A DNA stretch of 64,000 nt from positions 48,746,001 to 48,810,000 of the forward strand of contig NC_134013.1 in NCBI RefSeq assembly GCF_040712315.1, given 5' to 3'. Both the position numbers and the translations under genes were made by a program. Below the pieces are notes generated by a model, which was not told the DNA's origin, ran no database searches, and saw nothing but the letters and a program-made list of their open reading frames with translations. This DNA comes from Castanea sativa. Lineage: Eukaryota > Streptophyta > Magnoliopsida > Fagales > Fagaceae. Shown piece after piece: positions 12,540 to 20,171 of this stretch (position 1 is the first letter of the stretch; each line of letters opens with the position of its first letter).

Positions 12540-12758
12540 GCGAGACCCTTCCTCTCTTCTGTCTAAGCCCTTCAAACCCAGTTCCCACGAAACCCAAACC
12601 AAAACCATCATCACTGACCTCCAGACCAAGCGCCGCTTCACCGCCTCCACCCTCAATTTTATTTTACTTTCTCTCACATCACACTTTCCCCTCCCTCCCT
12701 CTCTCTCTCTCTCTCTCTCACAGCTAGGGTTTGGATCTTACGCAGAACGATTACAATG
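12540..12758 (+). pseudogene. RPN5: RPN5 fragment: 5' UTR and exon 1 (start codon)
   Basis: GC-richer, pyrimidine-rich DNA with a (CT)n stretch near 12700-12718 precedes ATG at 12756-12758, which is followed directly by a GT donor. The next exon opens with the RPN5 N-terminus, so the donor gene's coding sequence starts with an intron right after the ATG. The captured DNA therefore seems to include the donor's 5' leader and possibly promoter-proximal sequence. The upstream limit of the capture is not visible; it must lie after the CGCGG repeats that end near 12500. Confidence 0.7.
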
Positions 12759-12852
12759 GTAAACAGATCCAAAAGTTTCAAATTGAAGCTAAATTTTCAA
12801 TCTTTTTATTGGGTTTTGATTGATTTTGTATCTGGGTAAATTTATTTTTCAG

Positions 12853-13043
12853 GAAGGAGGAGGGAATCTAGAGTCATCGATAGAGCAATTGCTGAATGTG
12901 GAGAAGCAGATGAGGCTTTCCGGCGAGGTCGCCGGAACAAAGAAGGCCGTCACTCCATTCTTCGCCTCGCTTCGAAGCTCGAGCATGGAATACTCTCAAC
13001 GATCGAGATTGTTCTCTTGTCTAAGCGCCTGCCGCCTTAAGCA
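12853..13043 (+). pseudogene. RPN5: RPN5 fragment exon 2, frameshifted
   Basis: After an AG acceptor the translation reads [18 protein letters not shown] and continues [16 protein letters not shown]. This is the N-terminus of the 26S proteasome regulatory subunit RPN5 (PSMD12), a PCI-domain lid subunit. Beyond that point the expected sequence is only recovered by changing frame: ILRL is in one frame, IVLLSK in a shifted frame, and LKQ is back in the first. At least three small indels lie between about 12950 and 13035. The exon ends at CAG followed by GT. It is therefore a decayed copy rather than a working first coding exon. Confidence 0.88.
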
Positions 13044-13690
13044 GGTAAAATAACTCCGTTTTGGGTTTCCGATTGTGTAATTTTGTTATTGGTTTGATGG
13101 TTGGTAGACTTTAAATTAGTGTACTTTTGGCTTTTTGGTGTAATGGGTATTTTGTTGATTTGTCGTAGAAGCGGTGGGTTGGTTTAATTTTGTGTGTAGT
13201 GTTTGAATTAGGGTTATGGGTGTTTGATAGCGTTTTAGTTAAGGCAGCTTAAGGAGGTAACCATTACCAAAAGAAAAGGAGCTCTGTTTTGGGTTTCTGA
13301 TTATGTGAATTTTTAATTGTTCTGTTGTTGATGGTTGGGGTTAAATTTGTGTTCTCTTGGGTTGGTGGTGTAGTGGGTATCCATCGATTTGGTCCTAGAA
13401 GCAGTAGTTTGGTTCAATTGTGTGTGTGTGTGTGTGTGGCTGTTTTGATATCGTTTTAGCTAGGCAGGTAACCCCCATGTAAAAAGGAAAACCAAAAACT
13501 ATTTTTTGTGCTTCTGTGTGTGTTTTGTAATGGTTGGGTTTAAATTTGTGTCCTTTTGGATTGTTGGTGTAATGGTTATTTGTTGATTTAGTCCTAGAGG
13601 CGTTGGTTTGGTTCAGTTTTTGTGTGTATTTGAACTAGGGTTATGGTTGTTTTGATAGAGTTATAGTTTTACTCCTTATAGGGAATTCTT
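13044..13690 (+). repeat. Triplicated ~211-bp segment in RPN5 intron
   Basis: Three tandem copies start at about 13044, 13255 and 13466. Each opens with AGGTAA and then runs through TTTTGGGTTTC, GGTGTARTGG, GTTGATTT and TTAGGGTTATGG-type text. The bases before copy 2 (CAGCTTAAGGAG) look like a duplicated exon end, so the repeats carry extra copies of the exon 2/intron junction. Copy 2 also has a short (GT)n run near 13420. Confidence 0.8.
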
Positions 13691-14379
13691 TGAATTTGTG
13701 TATTTGGCAAAGAGATATGGGATTTTTTTTAGGGATTCAGTGGCATGAGAATGTGACTTGGTTTATGCTGGTTAAGATTTGTATGTGTAGCTGAGGGTTA
13801 TATGTATTGTAATTGTAATCTTTGCTACCCTGTATTCCTTTTTGAAATTGTGTATTTCATGGAGAAGGATGAATTCTTGAACCTGGTAGGAGAATGGGGT
13901 TTTTATGTGTAAAAATGTCGAGTTGGTCAGTTGCTTTAAAGCTGTGTGCTTGATTGATGCAGGAGCATCTTAAAGGTTTTTTCATTTTGTCTAAGTTTAG
14001 TTTGAATGGCTGCAAGCAAGGGCAGCCATAATTCAAATAGCAGCAGCCAAGGGGATGCTAGTCAGTTCTATGTTTGTGTCCAAATGGGAGGTTGTATGCA
14101 TTTGGGATCCAGAAGCCTATCCTAATCTGTTGTAACTAATTCAGTAGACTTCTGGATAATTGTAGAAGCTGTACTTGATTGGATTTGGACACCTGGCAGT
14201 GATCTCAGTTTGTTGATTGAATAGGACATTAGCGTGTGTACTTTCTTAGAACTCTATGTTCTTGCAGAGGTTTTTGTCCACGTATTAGTAGTTCTAAGAA
14301 ACTCACCATTTCATAATTCATTTCGAAACCAGATCCCACAGCCCAACTCATTCCCTGCATCATTGATTGATCCTACTTA

Positions 14380-14540
14380 GTGTCCGTTTGGCTTCAACTT
14401 TTTTGTTCAGTTTTTAGCTTTTAGTTTTTATGCACAACTTTTTAAAACCTCACATTTTCAAAGTACAAGAATACTTTAGCACATTTTTAGAAAAAAAAAA
14501 AGTCTGCAAAAAGCTAAATAAGTTGATGCCAAACACACGC
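14380..14540. mobile_element. Harbinger-type MITE (161 bp) inside the CACTA element
   Basis: Inverted ends GTGTCCGTTTGGCTTC and the reverse complement of GATGCCAAACACACGC are flanked by TTA at 14377-14379 and 14541-14543. TTA is the usual TSD of PIF/Harbinger MITEs. It sits in the intron between captured RPN5 exons 2 and 3. A second TTTGG-type end begins at about 14544, hinting at an adjacent truncated relative. Confidence 0.82.
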
Positions 14541-14849
14541 TTAGGCTGTGTTTGTTTTGGCTTCAAACCACTTTCGGAAATGCTTTTCCTTAAAATTGTG
14601 TGTTTGCTTGTGCTTGTGTACGGGCATAAATCCAAGTGAATGTATATGCCCTTGGCATAGGCTGCTTTGTACTGCATTGAATTTGTTGTGGTTTCTATTA
14701 GAATTTCAATCTTTAATGCATTACTTTAAATGATAATGGATGGTGAATCCCTGTAAATAATATCTAAAAGTAATTTGGCTTTTTCATTTTTAAACACGAA
14801 AGATATTTTGGTCTATACTTTTTCTAATGGGTCTTTTGGTTTTTTCCAG

Positions 14850-14957
14850 TATGCTTGCGATGGTTCAAGCAAAGCAATGCAATATATAGATGAGACACCA
14901 GATATTGAAACTCGTATAGAGCTCATCAAAACACTAAACAATGTATCTGCTGGGAAG
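14850..14957 (+). pseudogene. RPN5: RPN5 fragment exon 3
   Basis: This exon has a good polypyrimidine-AG acceptor and a GT donor. The translation contains [19 protein letters not shown] and then TLNNVSAGK, matching the RPN5 N-terminal helical repeat region. The first part carries a one-base insertion (the MVQ.A/AMQ junction changes frame), so it does not read straight through from exon 2. The splice sites themselves are intact. Confidence 0.9.
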
Positions 14958-15436
14958 GTAAGCATGTGATGAAGAATTTGAAGCTCCCTAACCAAGTATC
15001 TGGTTTAATACAGTGCAGATAGCTACAGTTTGTAACATTCGGTTCCTTAGGTTCCCCAACTATTATTTACCATGTGTATCATTCCTATATTGACATTTTG
15101 GCTGCTGCACATATGATGTTTTCATTTCTTCCTTTTTGCCTTAATTTATTAAATTTTCAATAACAAACATGGAATTAAAGCTAGGATGTGGACAATTGAT
15201 GACAATTCTCCACTGAAAATATCTATCACTTGGAGACCGTCTTCTTGCTCCGGCTTCAATTTTGAACATGCCTTCCTTAATTGTGATCATGTTCTGTTTT
15301 TAAGATTGAGTTTGCTCAGGTATAAATGGTGTGAAGGGGATAATGGGATATTTTCAATAGGTGGGGTATTTTCAGGTAGAAATGTTGCTAGTGGGCTAGT
15401 CTATTGTGTACAGGTGCATATACTAATTGGAAAACC

Positions 15437-16065
15437 CAAGGTAGTCAAAGGCGAGAGGCGACCTTAAGGCGCCAAGGCCTTGTATCGCCCGAGGCGTGAG
15501 GCGAGAAAATGGCGCTAGCCCGAGTAAAGCGAGGCGCCAAATTCTTACTATATTTATTATACATATAGAACTTAAATCATATGTACCTAGTGTATTATAA
15601 TCTTATAATGAAGTGTTTTTCAAAGTGTAGCATGAAGAAATTAGGTCTATCAAATTATTTCAATATAGGATTAACATGGTTTAGGCACTATTAGTTAGTT
15701 CTAACAATACGTTTTACAATAAGCTTCTATATAACAATAAGTCTTACAAAACAAATTTGTAAATAAATTTAACTAACAATAGGTTTTATAACATGCCTTT
15801 TGAAATTAATAGTCTAAAAATAGGTTTCACAACAAACTTCTATAAAAAAAAATTAAAAAAAAAAAAAATACTTGAGGCTCTCACCTTAGCGCCTTTTCAT
15901 GGCTTAAGGCAGTCACCTTGCTTGCCTAGGCTCTAAAGGCGAGCGCCTCACTAAAAGCGCCTCGCCTTAGAGCCTTTGAGGCACCTTAGTGGCACCTCGC
16001 CTCGCCTCACCCAGGCGCCTAGGCGAGCCCCTGGCTCGCCTTTGACTACACTGGGAAAACCTAAG
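15437..16065. mobile_element. GGCGAGGCG-rich foldback element nested in the CACTA element
   Basis: Inverted ends GTAGTCAAAGGCGAG (15441) and CTCGCCTTTGACTAC (ending 16049) enclose an AT-rich core. The flanks are runs of GGCGAGGCG/GGCGCC-type words in both orientations. The host sequence on the two sides looks duplicated: TTGGAAAACCCAAG on the left and CTGGGAAAACCTAAG on the right. If that is the TSD it is unusually long (about 14 bp) for a DNA transposon. Family assignment is left open. It lies in the intron between captured RPN5 exons 3 and 4. Confidence 0.75.
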
Positions 16066-16155
16066 GAGTTGGATATTTGGAACTGTATTTTAGTTCTGCC
16101 TTTAACACCATGTCTTCCTCTGATTTTTTAAAAAATAAGATCCATTGTTCTGTAG

Positions 16156-16260
16156 ATCTATGTTGAGATTGAAAGAGCTCGCTTGATCAAGAAACTTGCA
16201 AAGATTAAGGAAGAACAGGGGCTTATAGCTGAAGCTGCAGATTTGATGCAAGAAATTGCT
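16156..16260 (+). pseudogene. RPN5: RPN5 fragment exon 4
   Basis: AG acceptor, GT donor and one open frame of 35 codons. The translation includes [20 protein letters not shown] and then [11 protein letters not shown]. This is highly characteristic of plant RPN5, with the basic [11 protein letters not shown] segment. No disabling change is seen in this exon. Confidence 0.93.
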
Positions 16261-16400
16261 GTAAGTTTGGGTTGTCTCATTTGGTGATAGCTTTCTTAAA
16301 TGTTTAATTCTTATTCAATAAATCAATCAATGGTTGGAGTTGTCCACCCCCTTTTTTTTTTTTTTTTCCTATTACACTTTTTGACTATCAAGCTCTACAG

Positions 16401-16457
16401 GTGGAAACCTTTGGTGCAATGGCAAAAACTGAGAAAATTGCATTTATTCTCGAACAA
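16401..16457 (+). pseudogene. RPN5: RPN5 fragment exon 5
   Basis: A 19-codon exon, VETFGAMAKTEKIAFILEQ, bounded by AG and GT. It continues exon 4 in phase (exon 4 ends QEIA, and the family continues with VETFG). It is intact. Confidence 0.92.
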
Positions 16458-16586
16458 GTATGTGCCTCTTTTTGTGTTGTTTTTATTATTCTCAGCACTT
16501 GTTCATTACTGAAAGGTTTTTTTTGAGGGGGAAGTGTTAAAACTGATGCTAGCTGCATGTAATTTGTTTCAAAAAACAATTTGCAG

Positions 16587-16800
16587 GTACGTTTGTGCTT
16601 AGACCGCCAGGATTATGTTCGTGCCCAAATCCTGTCAAGGAAGATTAGTCCAAGGGTTTTTGATATTGATACTTCAAAAGAAAAGAAAAAGCCTAAAGAA
16701 GGTGACAATCTTGTTGAAGAGGCTCCTGCTGATATACCATCTCTATTGGAGTTGAAGCGGATTTACTATGAGCTAATTGATGAGATTTTAATGGGTTTGT
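16587..16800 (+). pseudogene. RPN5: RPN5 fragment exon 6, truncated at its 3' end
   Basis: After an AG acceptor the translation runs [19 protein letters not shown], then a basic stretch [20 protein letters not shown], then [11 protein letters not shown]. This is RPN5 up to roughly residue 210 of a protein of about 440 residues in the family. After YYEL (near 16775) the sequence leaves the RPN5 consensus and becomes AT-rich non-coding DNA. The capture therefore stops before most of the C-terminal PCI domain. The captured part could at most encode the N-terminal helical repeats. Confidence 0.88.
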
Positions 16801-17171
16801 GCTTAATTGCTCATTACTGTAACTCTTTTATTGTTATTGTACATTTCACATGCTTAAACTTAGTAATTTCTGGGACAACAAGCATTGAATTTTCGGTTGA
16901 AACAGCTCAAAGATCTTTTAAAACAAAAATAAAAAATTATTATTGAAAGTTAATTTCTTTTTTGTGCATTCTAATTTTCCACATTTGGGCAATGATAAAT
17001 CAGACATAAAGAAATAAGTTTTGAATTGATCTTAGTTTTAGTACTACTATTGTTTGATTATTTCAAGGTTATGTATTTGATCAGTTTATTTATTAGATCT
17101 ATTTAGCATTAGAAAATTAATTTGAAGTCATTTTGAGTAAATTTTACCTCTTTTTTATTTATTTTTTTCTT

Positions 17172-17226
17172 AGGGGTGCTGAGTCGAAGCAATTGGCAAT
17201 ATTTTTGGTTTGAATATGATCAAAGG
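17172..17226 (+). other. Exon-like fragment of unknown origin in CACTA element
   Basis: A 55-base block follows a pyrimidine-rich TTCTTAG acceptor-like site and precedes GTTTGTAG. It includes the readable segment NWQYFWFEYDQ. It could be a decayed upstream exon of the neighbouring beta-galactosidase fragment or of another gene. I do not recognise it. Confidence 0.25.
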
Positions 17227-18024
17227 TTTGTAGGTATGTTGTTGGTGATTTAATTAGTTCCTTGTGGTAGCAAAATGTTTGATGTGTGTTAGATGATTCA
17301 GTGGTAATTGCTTGGTTGATGGTGCACGCTTAAAAATGGAATCATCCATGAATAGTTATAGACATGATTTTTGGTAAGCATTGTGTCCTTTGTTATGTGT
17401 CTACATTTTGCAGTTGTCTACATTTTGGCTCTTACCCACCTCCTCTTCCTAACCCACCTCCTCTATTTTAAAACTATCTGTTAGAGTTCCATTTTATCCT
17501 TGAAGAGACTAAACTGGAGGAACTCTATTGTAAATGTTAAGTTATATAAAGTTGACTATTGAAAAATATAATATCATAAAAAAAAATAAAGATTATTATT
17601 GAAAATACATAATGACTGATTCAAAACTAGTTTTTATTCATCAATTTCAATATTTCTTATAAAACTAAATGATTAATGGTGGTGATAATGTCTTTTTAAT
17701 TAATATGATTAATGGTGGTGGCTGCAATATGCCTTTTGCAGTATGATTTCAGTGGAAGACGTGATTTAGTAAAATTAATAAAGGAAATTCATGCACACGG
17801 TTTATATATATGCATGCCTTAGGATTGGACCCTTCATTGAGAGTGAATGGTCTTATGGGTAAAGCCACTTCATTTTTCTTCTTTCTTTTGATACCTCTCC
17901 TTATTATACTACATATAAAATATTTACTTCTCAAAATATAGAAAGATCAATAATGTAAATTATTTTATAAAATTTGTGGTTGAAATTTAATTTGCAACTA
18001 AGCATGATTTGGTGTTTGGCTCAG

Positions 18025-18091
18025 GGGTCTGCCATTGTGGTTACATGACATTCCAGGCATTGTCTACCATTTTGATAATGAACCATTCAAG
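18025..18091 (+). pseudogene. BGAL: GH35 beta-galactosidase exon fragment
   Basis: A single exon between CAG and GTAATG reads GLPLWLHDIPGI and then VYHFDNEPFK. Plant GH35 beta-galactosidases have the same segment (G-hydrophobic-P-V/L-W-L...PGI.FR.DNEPFK) just after the first catalytic-domain region. GH35 enzymes remove beta-linked galactose from cell-wall polysaccharides in the apoplast. Here FRTDN is YHFDN, a divergence consistent with decay. Only this exon is visible, so it can have no enzymatic function alone. Confidence 0.88.
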
Positions 18092-18479
18092 GTAATGACT
18101 TTTAATTCCCAAATTCAATACAAGTTGTTGTGATTTTCAACAAGAATATTTATCATTCTCATATTTATCTAATCGGTTTTTTCAGACTTGTGTTTCCTAT
18201 ATTGCACGGATGCTTCTAGAAAAAAGAGTCATATTTGTATTAGATACAATACTTCTCAGATGCTTTCCAATGCAATTTGATAAATCATCTAAAGTTTGTA
18301 AACTTATGCATCAAATACATCCTAAACTCTTAGATATGCTCCTCTTTAGTGTAGAATGGGCATATCAATGTAAATAATAAATAGGAAGGCATAATAAATA
18401 GTATAACTATGAAATATCTGCCATTTTATGCTAATTTTTAATAATTTTGCTGTATCAACCTATCCACATTTCATTTCAG

Positions 18480-18513
18480 AGGGAAGCTGGATCAGCTGCG
18501 AAGATGCTTTGAG
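18480..18513 (+). pseudogene. CSN7: CSN7 (COP9 signalosome subunit 7) exon fragment
   Basis: A 34-base exon after TTTCAG encodes GKLDQLRRCFE, followed by GT. It joins in phase to the next exon (V-Q-F-A-A-G-R-D-L). Together they match the end of the PCI/winged-helix domain of plant CSN7, a COP9 signalosome subunit that works in cullin deneddylation. GKLDQ is conserved even in animal CSN7. Confidence 0.88.
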
Positions 18514-18590
18514 GTTTGAGCTCATCACCCTTACTTCTCTTTAAGTAGTTACTTATCCTTTAGTGACTTATTTATGATTGTGTACTATAG

Positions 18591-18661
18591 GTTCAATTTG
18601 CAGCGGGGAGGGATCTAAAGCCTGGTCAACTTGGGAGCATGATACAAACATTGTCGAACTG
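18591..18661 (+). pseudogene. CSN7: CSN7 exon fragment 2
   Basis: A 71-base exon between TATAG and GTAACA encodes VQFAAGRDLKPGQLG and then SMIQTLSNW, with the last Trp codon split by the donor. The AAGRDLRPGQLG...TLSNW motif is characteristic of plant CSN7 and continues the previous exon in frame. Splice sites and frame are intact across both exons. The remaining exons of CSN7 were not found. Confidence 0.9.
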
Positions 18662-19341
18662 GTAACATCCCTTGTTCAAATTTATTTGAGAAACTTCTAT
18701 GCTCATTTTGGTTGCTTGTTTGATTGCTAAATCATTCTCCATTTCTTGAACAATTTATTTATTTATTTATTTATTTTTAGTACTTATCAAGTGATGAAAA
18801 TGCTATTTGAAAACACTAGAGTAGGGTTGCATAGGTTGACGATCAGTGTAAAATTTAATCACATTCAAATTTGGACATAAAACTGCAAGACTCTAATTCA
18901 TATGTACTAGAGTTTGGCTGGACTCGTTATAGGTCTACTGCTTAATGCAGCATGCTTGTTTCCATGCTGCACATGCCAAGGTGTTTCTCTCCTCTGTCTT
19001 CGAAATTGCCCTTGCATGGGTGTAGCCTTGGTGCTAGTTGATGCAAGCATTGTTTTTTAGCTCATTTTCCACTTTTCTTGCCAATATCTTGACTCCCTTG
19101 CACATTGAGTGTTGGTTTTGGGTCAGTTGCAAGGTGACACCATCTACTTCTATGTCTGTCCACCAAGGGAATAACACATATCTAGTTAAACGTGTTACAG
19201 TACATGTACTTCTAACCTACCTGTAAGGAGTAAATGCTTTTTCATCATAATTTTTAGAATCCATAGGTTAATTTTTTAGAAGTTTTTTAGGTGAAAAAAC
19301 CATTTGCTAAGATCAAAGTTCTGTTAGTAGGCATATATAGT

Positions 19342-19359
19342 GGGGGGGGGGGGGGGGGG
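19342..19359 (+). repeat. Poly-G tract (18 G)
   Basis: An uninterrupted run of 18 G in otherwise AT-rich DNA inside the CACTA element. Its length in a single molecule may be uncertain because such tracts are error-prone. Confidence 0.85.
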
Positions 19360-19633
19360 AGGAACTACCCCTAAAGGCATAAGAAAAATCTGGTTTTCTT
19401 TATAAGGAACTTGTAGAGGCAATGCCGAGAGCTGTTAGGGCAGAACAAATTTTCTTCAAAGAGACTATTTGTAATGCTCATTCACTAAAACCTCAAACCC
19501 TTTTGCACGTTTACTGGAGGGATTGAGGCAGCCATAGTTGCCACAAAAAGCTGAAGATAAAAAAGAAATTGTCAAAACTGTGTGTTTGATTTGCCATTTG
19601 AGATAATCTTATGAATTTTTAAATTTTTGACAG

Positions 19634-19716
19634 TTACAATCAATGAAATCAAGGCCTTGTATGATCTATTCAAGAAACTAAGCAATTGCATATATGATGA
19701 TAGTTTCATTCACAAG
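19634..19716 (+). pseudogene. CBL: CBL (calcineurin B-like Ca2+ sensor) exon fragment
   Basis: An 83-base exon between GACAG and GTATAT reads TINEIKALYDLFKKL and then SNCIYDDSFIHK. Plant calcineurin B-like proteins have the same segment ([24 protein letters not shown] type), which carries the first, atypical EF-hand. CBLs bind Ca2+ and recruit CIPK kinases at membranes. The changes SSI to NCI and DGL to DSF suggest decay or divergence. No other CBL exon was found. Confidence 0.88.
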
Positions 19717-19786
19717 GTATATCTATGCAATGTTTTATTATGTAGCTTCTAATTTGTCTCTTTTCATGAGTTCTGATCTTCTTGAA

Positions 19787-19880
19787 GGCAAGAGAGAAGC
19801 TGAACAACAGCTAGAGAAGCAAGTTGCAAAAAGCAGAAGGGGGATAAGGGTGTAGAGCAGGCTGTTGTGAAGTATTCAGG
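19787..19880 (+). other. Exon-like tail fragment of unknown origin
   Basis: After CTTGAAG the translation reads KREAEQQLEKQVAKSRRG before a stop. A one-base shift would extend it further. It is Gln/Glu/Lys-rich and could be a captured coiled-coil piece. No family assignment. Confidence 0.25.
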
Positions 19881-19884
19881 GTTA

Positions 19885-20168
19885 TAGCTGCGTTCAAAAC
19901 GCGGCCATAGTTGTAGGCTAAAGCCGCGTTTTTAAAACGTGGCCATAGTGATGGGCTGAAGCCGCGTTTTAAAAACGCGGCTTTAGGTCACAACTATGGC
20001 CGCGTTTTTAAAAAATGTGGCCCTACGCCTATAGTTACGCATTTTAGGCCACGGTTGAAAACGTGGCCTAAAAAAACGCGGCTATAGACCAAACCATCCT
20101 GAAGCCACGTTTTTCTGAGCTATAGCCACGTTTTTAAAACGCGGCTATAGAACATTTTTTTTGTAGTG
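19885..20168. repeat. CACTA right subterminal repeat region
   Basis: A dense array of AAACGCGGC/GCCGCGTTT motifs in both orientations mirrors the left end. It runs up to the terminal TTTTTTTTGTAGTG. Confidence 0.85.
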
Positions 20169-20171
20169 ACC

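Larger units (their letters stand above)
12087..20168. mobile_element. Complete gene-capturing CACTA transposon
   Basis: The element begins CACTACAAAAAA and ends TTTTTTGTAGTG, the hallmark ends of CACTA (En/Spm) transposons. A 3-bp duplication ACC lies on both sides (12084-12086 and 20169-20171), the TSD length of this superfamily. Both ends carry many direct and inverted copies of an AAACGCGGC motif. The interior holds no recognisable CACTA transposase, so it is non-autonomous. Instead it carries exon fragments of at least four host genes on the + strand (RPN5, a GH35 beta-galactosidase, CSN7 and a CBL). Nested inside are a Harbinger-type MITE, a GGCGAGGCG foldback element and a triplicated intron segment. 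It is the plant 'Pack-CACTA' type of object, though four donor genes is a rich load. Confidence 0.93.
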
